Shown: positions 51,862-64,000 of the stretch, in pieces
Layout: each line of letters starts with the position of its first letter
Numbering within the stretch: the first letter of the stretch is position 1
Source of the DNA: Pseudomonadota bacterium
GTDB taxonomy: Bacteria; Pseudomonadota; Gammaproteobacteria; Burkholderiales; JAJZUU01
Assembly (NCBI GenBank): GCA_021848325.1
Contig: JAJZUU010000003.1
Span: 1-64,000 of the forward strand
Length of the DNA stretch: 64,000 nucleotides
Direction: 5' to 3'
The notes under the pieces: model-generated
Seen by the model: the letters and a program-made list of their open reading frames with translations, nothing else
The model's database searches: none
What the model was told of the DNA's origin: nothing
Program-made: the position numbers and the translations under genes

Positions 51862-52034
51862 GTACGCTCCTTGTGGATTAAAGCCTTCCGCCATGCGAAG
51901 CCGGTAAGGCAAGGGTGACAACAAGCCGGTGCCCGCCCGCAGGCGGTGCAACCCGACGGAAAACGGGGCATTGTACAGGAAAACGCGGAATTTTACCAAG
52001 GACCCCGGCCGCCACGCTTCGGCCGCGGCGCCGT

Positions 52035-52787
52035 CTACCCGCTCCCCGCTTTCGTCGCGCGCTGGCGGCGCGTCTCGTAGATGCAAACACCGGCGGCGAC
52101 CGAGACGTTGAGACTTTCCACGGTGCCGAACATGGGAATGCTCACCAGGAAATCGCACAGTTCCCGGGTCAGCCTGCGCATGCCCGTGCCCTCCGCCCCG
52201 AGCACCCAGGCCAGCGGCCCGTCCAGCCGGGCGGAAAACAGGTCCTGCTCGGCCGCGGCGGCGGTACCCACGACCCACACCCCCCTCTCCTTGAGATCGC
52301 GCAAGGTGCGGGCGAGATTGGTGACGGAAATGTACGGCACGGTTTCCGCCGCCCCGCACGCCACCTTGCTCACGGTCTCGGTGAGCCCCACGGCACGGTC
52401 CTTGGGCGCGATCACCGCGTGCACCCCGAAGGCGTCCGCCACCCGCAGGCAAGCCCCCAAATTATGGGGGTCCTGCACACCGTCCAGCACCAGCAGCAGC
52501 GCGGGTTCCCGCAACGCCTCCAGCACGTCGTCCAGGAAACGATGCCGGGGCGGCGGCACCACCTTCGCCACCGCGCCCTGGTGCTTGTCGCTGCCCGCCA
52601 GCCCGTCCAGGCGGCTGGAATCGACCAACGCCACGCGCACGGCGTGGGCCTCGGCCAGTTGCAGCAGCTCCCGGGCGCGGTGATCGTTACGGCCGCTGGC
52701 CAGATAGAGTTCCAGAACGCTTTCCGGCCGTTGCCGGATGCGGCTGGAGATGGCATGGAAGCCGAAGATGATCGAGTGCGTGGCCAC
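52035..52787 (-). CDS. rlmB: 23S rRNA 2'-O-methyltransferase RlmB
   Basis: [57 protein letters not shown] motifs; GTG start likely. Confidence 0.92.
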   Translation of the reverse strand: MATHSIIFGFHAISSRIRQRPESVLELYLASGRNDHRARELLQLAEAHAVRVALVDSSRLDGLAGSDKHQGAVAKVVPPPRHRFLDDVLEALREPALLLVLDGVQDPHNLGACLRVADAFGVHAVIAPKDRAVGLTETVSKVACGAAETVPYISVTNLARTLRDLKERGVWVVGTAAAAEQDLFSARLDGPLAWVLGAEGTGMRRLTRELCDFLVSIPMFGTVESLNVSVAAGVCIYETRRQRATKAGSG

Positions 52788-52842
52788 TACCGACGGGCTC
52801 CATGGCGCAACACGCCCCCTATGACGCGACCTGCCGAGTGTT

Positions 52843-55167
52843 TCATCGCGGATTTTCGCTGCGCCTGCGCCGTTTCGGCTTGCCGCTTGCGTCGACCGTC
52901 CCTCCTTCCCGCTTGGCGGAGTCCTTGGCCGATCTCCTGTCAGGCGCCTTGGCAGCAGGCTTGGCTTCGGCGAGTGACGGCTCCATGGCCTCCAGCACAA
53001 AATCGATGCGGGTGGTGTCCATATCCACCCGCACCACCTTGACCCGCGCCCGGTCCCCGAGCCGGAAGCGCTTGCCGGTACGCTCGCCGATCATTTGGTG
53101 TTTGGCCGCCTCGAAATGGAAATAATCGCTCCCCAGTTCCGAGACGTGTACCAGGCCCTCCACGTAGATATCGTCCAGGGCCACGAAAATGCCGAAACCG
53201 GTGACGCCGCTGATGGTGCCGTGGAAGGACTCGTTGACCTTGTCCTGCATGAAATAGCACTTGAGCCAGGACTCCACGTCGCGGGTCGCCTCGTCGGCGC
53301 GCCGTTCGGTCGTGGAGCAGTGCTCGCCCAGCTTGCCCCAGTCACCGGGCCGATAGGTCTTCTTGTCGAGCACGGCCTTGATGGCGCGGTGCACCAGCAG
53401 GTCGGGATAGCGCCGGATGGGCGAGGTGAAATGGGTATAGGACTCGTAGGCCAGGCCGAAATGGCCCACGTTCTCGGGGCTGTAGACGGCCTGGCGCAGG
53501 GAGCGCAGCATCACCGTCTGCAGCAACTGGGCGTCGGGGCGCTCCCTGATCTGGCCCAGCAGCTTGGCGTAGTCCTTGGCATGGGGATCGTCCCCGCCCC
53601 CCAGGCGCAGCCCGAATTCCCGCAGGAACTCGTGCAGGGCTTCCAGCTTTTCCGGGGTGGGGCCCTCGTGCACCCGGTACAGCGCGGGATGGGCGTAGCC
53701 CTGCAGAAAATCCGAGGCGCACACGTTGGCCGCCAGCATGCACTCCTCGATCAGGCGGTGGGCATCGTTGCGCCGCACCGGCACGATGCGTTCGATCTTG
53801 CCCTGCTCGTTGAAGATCATCTGGGTCTCGATGGTCTCGAAATCGATGGCGCCCCGTTTCGCCCGCGCCTTCACCAGCAGCTTGAACAGGGCCTGCAGGT
53901 CTTGAATGTGCGGCAGCAGCTTCTTGTAGGCCCGCGCCTCCGTGCCCTGCGGGCTTTCCAGCATGGCGGCCACCTGGTTATAGGTCAGGCGGGCGTGGGA
54001 AAACATCACCCCGGGGTAAAAACGGTATTCCTCAATGTCGCCGCGGCTGTCGATGCCCATCTCGCACACCATGCACAGCCGCTCCACTTCGGGATTGATG
54101 GAACACAGGCCGTTGGAGAGCACCTCCGGCAGCATGGGAATAACCCGCCGCGGAAAATAGACGGAGTTGCCCCGGTTCAGCGCCTCTTGGTCCAGGGCAT
54201 CGCCCCCCTCGACATAGTGGCTGACATCGGCAATCGCCACCAACAGCCGGAAACCCTTGCCGTCGGGCGCGCAATAGACCGCGTCGTCGAAATCCCGGGC
54301 GGTCTCGCCGTCTATGGTCACCAGGGGCAGATGACGGATATCCTCGCGCCCGGCGAAATCCTTCTTCAGCACCTTCTTGGGGAGCTTCTTGCACAGCCCC
54401 TCGACCTCGGCGGAAAACTGGTGGGGCAGGTCGTGCTTGCGCAGCGCGATCTCAATCTCCATCCCAGGATCGCCGTAGTCCCCCAGCACCTCCACCACCC
54501 GGCCCATCGGTTTGACGTGCAAGCTGGGCTGTTCGATGATCTCCACCATCACCACCTGCCCCGGCCTGGCGCCCATATCCGCCCCCTGGGGCAGCATGAT
54601 GTCCTGGCTGATGCGCTTGTTTTCGGCCACCACGAACAGGATGCCGTGCTCCACCAGCAGCCGGCCTACCAGGCGGATATTGACGTGTTCCAGCACCTCC
54701 ACCAGCACGGCCTCGCGCCGGCCGCGACGGGCGGGCATGATCTCCCGCGCCATGGCCCGGTCGCCGTGCAGCACCTTCTGCATTTCCTTCGGGCCCAGGA
54801 ACAGGTCCGGACTGCCGTCGTCCGGGATCAGGAAACCGAAGCCGTCCGGATGCCCTTCCACCCGCCCCTTGATCAGGTCGAGCTTTTCCACCACGCACAG
54901 CGCGCCCCTGCGGTTGCGCATGATCTGGCCTTCGCGCTCCATGGCGCGCAGGCGCCGGGCGAAGATGTCCGTTTCGTCCTCGGTGATGTCCAGGAGCTTG
55001 GCAAGAACTTCCGGAGCCAAGGGGGCGCCTTGCTCCGCCATGACTTCCAGCACGAACTCCCGGCTGGGCAACGGGTGCGCGTATTTTTCGCGCTCGCGCT
55101 CCAGATGAGGGTCGCGCAACCGGACACTTCTTGCAGCGGGTTTCTTTTCAGTGCGGATCTTGCTCAT
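52843..55167 (-). CDS. rnr: Ribonuclease R
   Basis: [19 protein letters not shown] motif; C-terminal S1 domain and basic tail. Confidence 0.95.
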   Translation of the reverse strand: MSKIRTEKKPAARSVRLRDPHLEREREKYAHPLPSREFVLEVMAEQGAPLAPEVLAKLLDITEDETDIFARRLRAMEREGQIMRNRRGALCVVEKLDLIKGRVEGHPDGFGFLIPDDGSPDLFLGPKEMQKVLHGDRAMAREIMPARRGRREAVLVEVLEHVNIRLVGRLLVEHGILFVVAENKRISQDIMLPQGADMGARPGQVVMVEIIEQPSLHVKPMGRVVEVLGDYGDPGMEIEIALRKHDLPHQFSAEVEGLCKKLPKKVLKKDFAGREDIRHLPLVTIDGETARDFDDAVYCAPDGKGFRLLVAIADVSHYVEGGDALDQEALNRGNSVYFPRRVIPMLPEVLSNGLCSINPEVERLCMVCEMGIDSRGDIEEYRFYPGVMFSHARLTYNQVAAMLESPQGTEARAYKKLLPHIQDLQALFKLLVKARAKRGAIDFETIETQMIFNEQGKIERIVPVRRNDAHRLIEECMLAANVCASDFLQGYAHPALYRVHEGPTPEKLEALHEFLREFGLRLGGGDDPHAKDYAKLLGQIRERPDAQLLQTVMLRSLRQAVYSPENVGHFGLAYESYTHFTSPIRRYPDLLVHRAIKAVLDKKTYRPGDWGKLGEHCSTTERRADEATRDVESWLKCYFMQDKVNESFHGTISGVTGFGIFVALDDIYVEGLVHVSELGSDYFHFEAAKHQMIGERTGKRFRLGDRARVKVVRVDMDTTRIDFVLEAMEPSLAEAKPAAKAPDRRSAKDSAKREGGTVDASGKPKRRRRSENPR

Positions 55168-55210
55168 TGACAGTACTCTCGATTCGTATTAAATTTGTAG
55201 CCCTTCGCAG

Positions 55211-55294
55211 GCCGAGATGGCGGAATTTGGTAGGTGCATTTAGGTTCTTAGGCGCACTTGGGTTCTGGTTCGACTTGAATTGTAACACCTACCA
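55211..55294 (+). pseudogene. Degenerate tRNA-Leu-like sequence
   Basis: GCCGAGATGGCGGAATTTGGTAGGTGCATTTAGGTTCTTAGGCGCACTTGGGTTCTGGTTCGACT resembles tRNA-Leu 5' half and T-loop, but the 3' acceptor strand does not pair. Confidence 0.45.
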
Positions 55295-55428
55295 GCGGGC
55301 CATTGAAACCAGCGTTTTTATCGGTTTTTGCGAAAAATCAGCAAGATAGAATCAACCTGCGTATTCATTAGCAGTGCATCCTGATTCAGCAACAGTTTTG
55401 GGAAGAAATGCCTCCCAAAGCACGCATT

Positions 55429-55513
55429 GCCCGGATGGCGGAATTGGTAGACGCGCACGGTTCAGGTCCGTGTGCCGCAAGGTGTGGAGGTTCGAGTCCT
55501 CTTCCGGGCACCA
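55429..55513 (+). tRNA. tRNA-Leu(CAG)
   Basis: GCCCGGATGGCGGAATTGGTAGACGCGCACGGTTCAGGTCCGTGTGCC...TTCCGGGCACCA; anticodon CAG. Confidence 0.96.
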
Positions 55514-55595
55514 ACATCAAGATAATGAGGGACAAGTCCGTCGTTATCGGATAGAAGGCTCTCTTGCGGGGTTTTTTGTCCTACCACCGAAGCTC

Positions 55596-55625
55596 GGGGC
55601 GGCTCACTGAACCGCCCCTTTTTTT
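55596..55625 (+). terminator. Rho-independent terminator
   Basis: GGGGCGG-CTCACTGAA-CCGCCCC followed by T7. Confidence 0.8.
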
Positions 55626-55633
55626 GCCCCCGG

Positions 55634-56932
<1,299 letters not shown>

Positions 56933-56977
56933 CTACCCTTGTGAAAATCCAGGCCGACTCGCGCAGACCTTGCCCAG

Positions 56978-58153
56978 TCAAATCCTCACCACTTCCCAGG
57001 CACCGTTTCGCCACTGCAGCACGCGGTCGCAGTTGAGCTCGGACCGGTGTTCCTCGTGCCCGGGCAGGTCCACCACCACCACTTCGCCCGCCTCGCGCAA
57101 GCCGTCGACCTTGAGCCGTAACGCCTGCGTCTGAGGGTCTTCCGAATCCGGCGGCACATGGGGCGCCAGGATACCGGGTGCCAGACCCGGCGTGGACAGC
57201 CCGGCGCGCACCTCGCGCAGATCCATGCTGAAGCCGGTGGCGGGGCGGGCGCGGCCAAACGCCTTGCCCACTTCGTCGTAGCGCCCGCCGAAGGCAAGGG
57301 CATTGGCCCAGCCCGGCGCGTACGCGGCAAACACCATTCCGCTGTGATAATGGTAACCGCGCAATTCGCCGAGATCGAAGCACTGGCTCTGCAGCATGCC
57401 GTCCAGTTGAGCGGCGACGCTTGCCAGCTCCGCCAGGGCCTTGACGATCTCAGGGTGATCCGGAAGGTGCCGCCGCGCGGCCTCCAGCACCTCGGCACCG
57501 CCATAGAGTTCCGGCAGCAGCATGATGGCCTTTCGGGCTTGGTCCGGGAGCGGCGCGACAAGCTCGCGCAGGGCGGGGAGGTCTTTGGACTGCAACGCCC
57601 GGAACAGTTCCGATTCCTGCTCCCCGGTCACTTCCGCGCCCCTCATCAGGCTGCGGAATACCGCCACGTGCCCGAGATCCAGATGGACCTTGTCGATACC
57701 CGCAAGACGCAGGGCCTTCAGCATCAGTTGCTGGATCTCCACGTCGCTTTCCAAGCCCCCGTGGCCGTAAAGCTCGGCGCCGATCTGCAGCGGCTCCCGG
57801 GTGCCGGTCAGACCGGCGGGCAGGGTATGCAACACGCTGCCCGCGTAGCATAGCCGGGTGACCCCGCTCCGGTTGAGCAGATGGGCATCGATGCGCGCCA
57901 CCTGGGGGGTGATGTCGGCGCGCAGGCCCATGAGCCTGCCGCTCAACTGGTCCACCACCTTGAACGTGCGCAATTCCATGTCGTGACCGGTCCCGGTCAG
58001 AAGCGACTCGGTGTACTCCAGCAACGGCGGGAACACGAGCAGATAGCCGTGCAACCGGAACAGGTCCAGCAGCTTTCTGCGTGCCTGCTCGGTGGCCAGT
58101 GCCTCGGGAGGAAGGATGTCCTCAATGTATTCGGGAAGCAGCCAGTTGTGCAT
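56978..58153 (-). CDS. hisZ: ATP phosphoribosyltransferase regulatory subunit
   Basis: MHNWLLPEYIEDILPPEA; class II HisRS-like sequence; upstream of purA. Confidence 0.92.
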   Translation of the reverse strand: MHNWLLPEYIEDILPPEALATEQARRKLLDLFRLHGYLLVFPPLLEYTESLLTGTGHDMELRTFKVVDQLSGRLMGLRADITPQVARIDAHLLNRSGVTRLCYAGSVLHTLPAGLTGTREPLQIGAELYGHGGLESDVEIQQLMLKALRLAGIDKVHLDLGHVAVFRSLMRGAEVTGEQESELFRALQSKDLPALRELVAPLPDQARKAIMLLPELYGGAEVLEAARRHLPDHPEIVKALAELASVAAQLDGMLQSQCFDLGELRGYHYHSGMVFAAYAPGWANALAFGGRYDEVGKAFGRARPATGFSMDLREVRAGLSTPGLAPGILAPHVPPDSEDPQTQALRLKVDGLREAGEVVVVDLPGHEEHRSELNCDRVLQWRNGAWEVVRI

Positions 58154-58291
58154 GGATATCGACATTGTTCGACAAAGACGCGAAGCGGCCCGGTCAGCTC
58201 CGCGACACGCCCACGGTGAGGAACTTCCTCTCCGTGCAGTGCGGATCGGCGGTTGCGGCATCCCTCAGGGAGAGGCCAAGGTCGGTCCTCG

Positions 58292-58480
58292 TCATTTGAT
58301 CAGATAGATAATGAGTATGCCGCCCAGCATGAAGACCAGCCCGATGAAGCGCATCTGGCCGTCCGTCATCTCGATCATTTTGCGGAAGGTGTCGCGCCAC
58401 ACGCGCGGCGCGACCAGCGGCAAGATCCCCTCCAGCACCAGCACCAGCCCCAAGGCGGAAAACAGATCGGAAAAGGACAC
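58292..58480 (-). CDS. DUF2065 family small membrane protein
   Basis: 62 aa, LGLVLVLEGILPLVAPRVWRDTFRKM...MRFIGLVFMLGGILIIYLI; between hflC and hisZ. Confidence 0.87.
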   Translation of the reverse strand: MSFSDLFSALGLVLVLEGILPLVAPRVWRDTFRKMIEMTDGQMRFIGLVFMLGGILIIYLIK

Positions 58481-58483
58481 CGC

Positions 58484-59359
58484 TCACTTCCCGTTCTTGC
58501 CCGGGCCCTTCAGGTACTTGAAAAACTCCGTGTTGGGCTCAAGCAGCAATACATCGGACTTGCTGCGGAAGCTCTGCCGGTAGGCCTCGAGGGTCCTGTA
58601 AAAGGCGTAGAATTCCGGATTTTTGCTGTACGCCGCGGCATAGATGGCGGCCGCCTTGGCGTCACCCTGCCCCTTCGTCTGCTGCGCCTGACGATAGGCC
58701 TCGGCCAGGATCACCACGCGTTGCCGGTCGGCGTCCGCGCGGATCTTCTCCGCCTCGGCGGCGCCGGTGGAGCGCAGTTCGTTGGCCACCCGCTTGCGTT
58801 CGGCTTCCATGCGGCCGTATACCGAGTCGCTCACCTTCGACGGCAGGTCCACCCGCTTGAGACGCACGTCGAGTACCTGCACCCCGATCTTGCTGGCGTC
58901 CTGATCCGCGTTCTGGCGCAGGATATCCATAATCTTGTCGCGCTCGCCGGATACTACGTCGTGCACCGTACGCTTGCCGAATTCCGCCCGCAACGCGTCA
59001 TTGATGGTCTGCAGCAGCCGGGTCTGGGCCCGCGCCTCGTCTCCGCCCACGCTCACGTAATATTGCTGGACGTCTGAAACGCGCCACTTGATGAAATAGT
59101 CCACCAGGACATTTTTCTTCTCGGAGGTGATGAAACGCTCCGGCTCCGGCGTATCGATGGTACGAATGCGCACGTCGAAATCGCGCACGTTCTGAACCAG
59201 AGGAATCTTGAAGTATAGCCCCGGTTTCTTGATCACCCGGATCACTTCCCCGAGTTGGAATACGATGGCGTTCTGCCACTGACCCACCGTGAACATGCTG
59301 AGGGAAAGCACCAGCAGGACAAGGATCAACCCCGCCAGGATCGCGCCAATACTCTTCAT
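58484..59359 (-). CDS. hflC: Membrane protease subunit HflC
   Basis: SPFH-domain sequence downstream of hflK. Confidence 0.95.
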   Translation of the reverse strand: MKSIGAILAGLILVLLVLSLSMFTVGQWQNAIVFQLGEVIRVIKKPGLYFKIPLVQNVRDFDVRIRTIDTPEPERFITSEKKNVLVDYFIKWRVSDVQQYYVSVGGDEARAQTRLLQTINDALRAEFGKRTVHDVVSGERDKIMDILRQNADQDASKIGVQVLDVRLKRVDLPSKVSDSVYGRMEAERKRVANELRSTGAAEAEKIRADADRQRVVILAEAYRQAQQTKGQGDAKAAAIYAAAYSKNPEFYAFYRTLEAYRQSFRSKSDVLLLEPNTEFFKYLKGPGKNGK

Positions 59360-60549
59360 GGCCGCTCCTCCCGCTCCCGACTGCGGAACGCTTCCCGCGA
59401 ACGCCAGGTGCTGTCGCTGGAGGAAGTGGGCTGGGGCGTTTCAGGCGCCGCCGGCTTGTGCGCGGCACCCTCCTGCTGCGGCCGTGCCGCCTGGGTCGAC
59501 TGGATCAGCTTGTCCAGAGGCAGATACAGCAGGTTAGTGCCGCCGGCCTTCTGGTCAACCAGGATCTTGGTGGTATTGGCAAGCATCTGCTGGATGGTGT
59601 CGACGTACAAGCGCTGGCGGGTAACCCCCGGCGCCTTGTCGTACTCGACCAGGATCTGGTTGAAGCGGCTGACGTCGCCTTCTGCGGTGTCAATCACGCT
59701 CTGCTTGTAGCCACTGGCCTCTTCCAGCAGGCGCGCAGCGGCGCCGCTGGCCCTGGGAATCACGTCGTTGGCGTAGGCCTGTCCTTCGTTCTTCAGGCGC
59801 TCCCTGTCCTGCCCGGCCTTGACCGCGTCATCGAACGCCGCCTGTACTTGCTCCGGCGGCTGGGCGTTTTGCATGGTCACCTTGCTGATACTGATACCCG
59901 TCCGGTAGCGGTCCAGAATTTCCTGCATCAGCTTGGCGGCCTGGGCGGCCACTTCCGAGCGGCCTTCGTACAGCACGAAATCCATCTTGCTCTTGCCCAC
60001 CACTTCGCGAATGGAGGTCTCCGCCACCTGCCGCACCGCTTCGTCCGGCGAGCGGTTGTTGAACAGGTAGTCCTCGGGATTCTTGACGGTGTATTGGACG
60101 GCGAATTGAATATCGATGATGTTCTCGTCGTCGGTAAGCATGAGCGACTCTTTCGGCATCTTGTTCCTGACGCTGCCGCGGTAACCCACCTCGACCGTCC
60201 TGTTCTGATCCACATTCACGATTTGCCTGCTTTCGATGGGGTAGGGAAGGTGCCAGTGGGGGCCCGGCAGGGTAGTCTCGATGTACTTGCCGAAACGCAG
60301 CACCACCCCCCGTTCGCCCGCATCCACGATATAGAAGCCGCTGGCGATCCAGACCAGGAGCAGCAGCACGACGATAACGCCGATCCCTCCGGCGGGCTTG
60401 ATCTGAGGGCCGCGCGGGGCACCCCCGGGAGCGCCGCGCCTGCCGCCGAACAGGGCACTCAGCTTTTGGTTGAGCTTGCGCCAAAGTTCGTCAAGATCAG
60501 GTGGGCCCTCGTTTCCTTTCCTGCCCCATCGGGGTTCATTCGATGCCAT
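59356..60549 (-). CDS. hflK: Membrane protease subunit HflK
   Basis: ASGFYIVDAGERGVVLRFGKYIETTLPGPHWHLPYPIE; start ATG 60549. Confidence 0.95.
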   Translation of the reverse strand: MASNEPRWGRKGNEGPPDLDELWRKLNQKLSALFGGRRGAPGGAPRGPQIKPAGGIGVIVVLLLLVWIASGFYIVDAGERGVVLRFGKYIETTLPGPHWHLPYPIESRQIVNVDQNRTVEVGYRGSVRNKMPKESLMLTDDENIIDIQFAVQYTVKNPEDYLFNNRSPDEAVRQVAETSIREVVGKSKMDFVLYEGRSEVAAQAAKLMQEILDRYRTGISISKVTMQNAQPPEQVQAAFDDAVKAGQDRERLKNEGQAYANDVIPRASGAAARLLEEASGYKQSVIDTAEGDVSRFNQILVEYDKAPGVTRQRLYVDTIQQMLANTTKILVDQKAGGTNLLYLPLDKLIQSTQAARPQQEGAAHKPAAPETPQPTSSSDSTWRSREAFRSREREERP

Positions 60550-60674
60550 GTATTTCCCAGTTCTAAGTCCCGCCCCGGGAACCGCAAGGGATTTCTCGGG
60601 ACTGGTACGCCATTGCCTCTTTCGGCGGGGCAAGCGGGCGTCGTTGAAATCCGCCGGCGACGGTCAAGCGGCGC

Positions 60675-61850
60675 CTATGCGGGGGGCTCTGTCTCGCGAG
60701 GCACAGCATCCACCCACGCCTGAGCCCCGTCCGCGCGACCGCCGAAACCCGATTCCGCCAGTCTTGACGCGGTCTCCGCCAATGCCAGCCGCAGCAGTTC
60801 CACGCCCTCGCCGCTCGCAGCGCTCAGCCTGATGCGGGCAATTCTACCATACTCGTCCCGTTCCAGACCGGCGGGCAAGCCTTTCGCATCGATCTTGTTG
60901 AGGATCAGAACTTGGGGGATGCGGTCCGCACCGATTTCCGCCAGCACCTTGTTCACCTCGGCGATCTGCCGCTCCCGGTCGGGGCTGCTGTAGTCGACCA
61001 CGTGCAGGAGCAGATCGGCACGCACCGTCTCTTCCAGGGTGGCACGGAAGGCGTCGATCAGGGTATGAGGCAAGTGCCTGATGAAGCCCACCGTATCAGA
61101 CAGGACCATGGATCCCCCCCCGGCCAGGAACAGCCGCCGGGTGGTGGTGTCCAGGGTGGCGAACAGTTGATCGGCGGCGTAGCTGTCGGCGTGGGCAAGG
61201 CGGTTGAACAGCGTCGATTTCCCGGCATTGGTATACCCCACCAGGGACACCGTCACAATGCTCGCCCGGCTCCTGGCGCGGCGCTGGACATCGCGCTGGC
61301 GCCGCAGCTTGCGCAGCTTCTCCTTGAGCAGCTTCACCCTCTTGCCCAATAGGCGACGGTCGGTTTCCAACTGGGTTTCGCCCGGGCCGCGCAAACCGAT
61401 GCCGCCCTTTTGCCGTTCCAGATGGGTCCAGCCGCGCACCAGGCGGGTGGAGAGGTGCTCCAGTTGCGCCAGCTCCACCTGGAGTTTTCCCTCGTGGCTG
61501 CGCGCGCGCTGGGCGAAGATGTCCAAAATCAGGCTGGTGCGGTCGACAACCCGGCACCGGAGCCGTTGCTCCAGGTTGCGCTCCTGGGCAGCGGACAGTT
61601 CGTGGTTGAACACCACCAGCGAGGCCCCGGTCTGCCTGACCGCCTGGGCAATCTCCTCCACCTTGCCGGTACCGGCGAACCATGCCGGATCCGGTCTCGA
61701 GCGCCTCCCCTGAACCATGGCCAGGGACCTTACGTTGGCGCTGGCCGCCAGGTGGTGCAATTCGCCCTCGCTCTCCGCGCAATACGGATCGCCGAAGTCC
61801 AAGCTCACCAGCACAGCCGAGTCGCCGCTGTCTGGGCGGTCGAACATCAA
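60675..61850 (-). CDS. hflX: GTPase HflX
   Basis: [37 protein letters not shown]. Confidence 0.95.
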   Translation of the reverse strand: MMFDRPDSGDSAVLVSLDFGDPYCAESEGELHHLAASANVRSLAMVQGRRSRPDPAWFAGTGKVEEIAQAVRQTGASLVVFNHELSAAQERNLEQRLRCRVVDRTSLILDIFAQRARSHEGKLQVELAQLEHLSTRLVRGWTHLERQKGGIGLRGPGETQLETDRRLLGKRVKLLKEKLRKLRRQRDVQRRARSRASIVTVSLVGYTNAGKSTLFNRLAHADSYAADQLFATLDTTTRRLFLAGGGSMVLSDTVGFIRHLPHTLIDAFRATLEETVRADLLLHVVDYSSPDRERQIAEVNKVLAEIGADRIPQVLILNKIDAKGLPAGLERDEYGRIARIRLSAASGEGVELLRLALAETASRLAESGFGGRADGAQAWVDAVPRETEPPA

Positions 61851-62086
61851 GCGTCAGCGGAAACGTCAACCGGGATGGTCACCGGTCGCGAGGGCACCAC
61901 GGTGGAAATGGCATGCTTATATACCATCTGGGTCACGGTGTTTTTCAGCAGGACGACATACTGGTCGAACGAGTCGATCTGGCCTTGCAATTTGATGCCG
62001 TTCACCAGGTAGATTGAAACGGGGACGTGCTCTTTTCTCAAGGTGTTCAAGAAGGGGTCTTGTAATAATTGCCCTTTTGCGCTCAT
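61847..62086 (-). CDS. hfq: RNA chaperone Hfq
   Basis: [59 protein letters not shown]. Confidence 0.97.
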   Translation of the reverse strand: MSAKGQLLQDPFLNTLRKEHVPVSIYLVNGIKLQGQIDSFDQYVVLLKNTVTQMVYKHAISTVVPSRPVTIPVDVSADA

Positions 62087-62449
62087 GTTTTCTCCATTTT
62101 TGTATGCAACGGCATGTTACTTTACTTGATTCTTCATGCTATCGCCATCTTTAAAAGATCCTGCCGGCAACGGCGATTGCACCTCAAGCGCGTTCCCGCC
62201 GGGGAACAATCCGCAACGTACGGCGGGCGACCCGCTGTGCGCGGCCTGCCGTCCTGTCCCGGATCCACCAGCGGCGTGGCCCGGGTCCGGCCCAGGGCGG
62301 GTTCGGTTACATTCTAGAACAATTCCAGAATGTTTTCCCAATAAATCTACCGCCGCCGCATACAGGAAATGGGGGCGCATCGGTGGAATTCAAGCCCCGG
62401 GGGAAATCGGCGGCAGTATGGGGGCTGTGCCGCTAGCCCCGCCAGGCTC

Positions 62450-64000
62450 TCAGGAATGCTGCTCGCCAGGGGCCGGCGGGTCGCATTCCGGATAACTGAA
62501 AAAGTAGCCTTGCCCCCAATCGACGCCCATCTGCCGCAGGATTTCGGCCGTAGCCCCATCCTCGATGCATTCGGCAATGGTGGTAATGCCCTGCCGCTTG
62601 GCCACCAGGACAATGCTCTGCACCATGTCGCGGACTTTTTCATTGCCTCGCATGTTGCGCACCATCCAGCCCTCTATCTTGAGGAAGCTGATGGGGAGCT
62701 CCGCCAAATAGAGAAAGGAAGAATAGCCGCTGCCGAAGTCGTCCAGGGCCAGCCGGAAGCCAAAGTCCAGCAAGGGCCCCAGGTCCCGCACCAGTTCGCC
62801 GAGATCGCCCACGAGCTGCCGTTCGGTGATCTCGAACACCACCGGCTTGACCGCCCCGAGGTCCCCTTGGCATGCGTTGCAGTACTCCCGCGCCTTGTCG
62901 ATCAACTCCCGCACCAGTTCCTTGCGCGCCAGAAACTGCGGCGACAGGTTGATGAAGTGGGCCAGGCCCGGACCGCTCTTGCCGGCATTGATCAGCGCGG
63001 CGCAACGCTTCATCGCTTCGCGGGAGATGGTCTGGTCCACCGCATGGATCAGATTGATGCCTTCGGCCGCCTGGACGAATTCGCCGGCGGGAATGATCGT
63101 GCCGTCGGGTTGGACCAGCCGCGCCAGGGCCTCGTCCGCCACCACCCGGTTGCTGGCCAAATCGACCATGGTTTGGTAGGCCGGGACGACGCGGTTCTCC
63201 TGCAACGCCTTTTGCAACATGCCGGCCTTCCACAGAGTGCCTCTCTGGGCGTTCTCGCTGACCACCACGCAGTCCCGGCCGCGCTTTTTCGCCTCGTAGA
63301 GGCAGCCATCGGCCTCCGACAATACCCGGGATACGTCTTCCTCCCTATTGCGCAATACCCCGATGCCGATGCTGGCGGCGACGTCGAGTGCCCCCTGCCT
63401 GGTGGCCAGGGGACGCGACCGGATCGCGAGCCGCATCCGCTCCATGGCGGCGAACGCCTCAAGGCTGTCCGATCGGTGCAGGAACACAAGGAACTCCTCC
63501 CCTCCCCAGCGCGCCACCCAGTCCCCTTCCCGCAGTTCCCTGCGCATGACGCCGGCCACCTGCAGCAATACCTCGTCACCCGTATCGTGGCCGTAATGGT
63601 CGTTGATGAGCTTGAAGCGGTCCAGGTCGCAGATGGCAAGGGCAAAGAATTCTCCGGTTCTCCTCGCGCGGGCGATTTCCTCGGCAAAGCGGGCCTCCGC
63701 GGCACGCCGGTTGGGAAGGAGCGTAAGGCTGTCGGTCATGGCCATGTTCTCCAGTACCTCGCGCTGCCTCTGCTCCAGCAGGGTCTGCCCGAACCACGAT
63801 CCCAGGAGTTCCATGAAGGCCTTGTCGTCCTCGCCGAAGCCTTCCGCTAGCGGTTTGCGGCGCATGAAAACCAGGGTTCCGTAGATATGCTGCCCCACCC
63901 AGATGGGTACGCTGGCATACCCGCGGATGCCTTTCTGGGTGGCCAGACGGTGATCCCGGAACCGGCTGTCTGCCGTGAGATCGAGCGAGAACAGGCTGCC
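62450..64000 (-). CDS. GAF-GGDEF-EAL protein, 5' end beyond window
   Basis: Frame continues to 64000 (GSLFSLDLTADSRFRDHRLATQKGIRGYASVPIWVGQH); RWGGEEFLVFL; DEALARL, DDFGSG, GQGYFFS. Confidence 0.9.
   Translation of the reverse strand, partial: GSLFSLDLTADSRFRDHRLATQKGIRGYASVPIWVGQHIYGTLVFMRRKPLAEGFGEDDKAFMELLGSWFGQTLLEQRQREVLENMAMTDSLTLLPNRRAAEARFAEEIARARRTGEFFALAICDLDRFKLINDHYGHDTGDEVLLQVAGVMRRELREGDWVARWGGEEFLVFLHRSDSLEAFAAMERMRLAIRSRPLATRQGALDVAASIGIGVLRNREEDVSRVLSEADGCLYEAKKRGRDCVVVSENAQRGTLWKAGMLQKALQENRVVPAYQTMVDLASNRVVADEALARLVQPDGTIIPAGEFVQAAEGINLIHAVDQTISREAMKRCAALINAGKSGPGLAHFINLSPQFLARKELVRELIDKAREYCNACQGDLGAVKPVVFEITERQLVGDLGELVRDLGPLLDFGFRLALDDFGSGYSSFLYLAELPISFLKIEGWMVRNMRGNEKVRDMVQSIVLVAKRQGITTIAECIEDGATAEILRQMGVDWGQGYFFSYPECDPPAPGEQHS

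Noticed and set aside
53095-55170. 691 aa plus-strand ORF
   Set aside because: Antisense to rnr; low-complexity His/Gln/Leu-rich translation typical of GC-rich shadow frames.

Overview
This 64 kb GC-rich proteobacterial window shows betaproteobacterial-type synteny (tig-clpP-clpX-lon-hupB-tRNA-ppiD-fabI, and rpsF-priB-rpsR-rplI-dnaB-alr-radA). Its left end is a nitrogen-fixation accessory cluster on the minus strand: nifA, then nifB-fdxN-iscA(nif)-TPR-LRV/FeS-nifZ-nifZ-small ORF-nifS-nifT-DUF6129-like-DegT-like-71 aa ORF-SIR2-like. nifHDK and nifEN are not in the window. nifB has a consensus sigma54 promoter and two exact TGT-N10-ACA NifA sites 40 bp apart. nifA has its own sigma54 promoter and carries the C-X11-C-X19-C-X4-C oxygen-sensing motif. 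Two distal operon proteins look like pseudoenzymes: the DegT-like protein has Gly where the PLP lysine should be, and the SIR2-like protein lacks the catalytic Asn and His. Next comes a TonB receptor / periplasmic binding protein / GGDEF-EAL module with a G10 tract directly before the receptor start codon. The rest is mostly housekeeping (dnaQ, rnhA, gloB, mltD, yejABEF-type transporter, hpnCDE, rnr, purA, hisZ, hflKCX, hfq). One exception is a duplicated FHA/PP2C module around a Ser/Thr kinase and a TssQ-like lipoprotein, with no T6SS genes nearby. Other oddities are a palindromic element in two intergenic gaps and a degenerate tRNA-Leu-like sequence. No CRISPR array, transposase or prophage was seen. 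All family calls are from reading motifs; no database searches were run.
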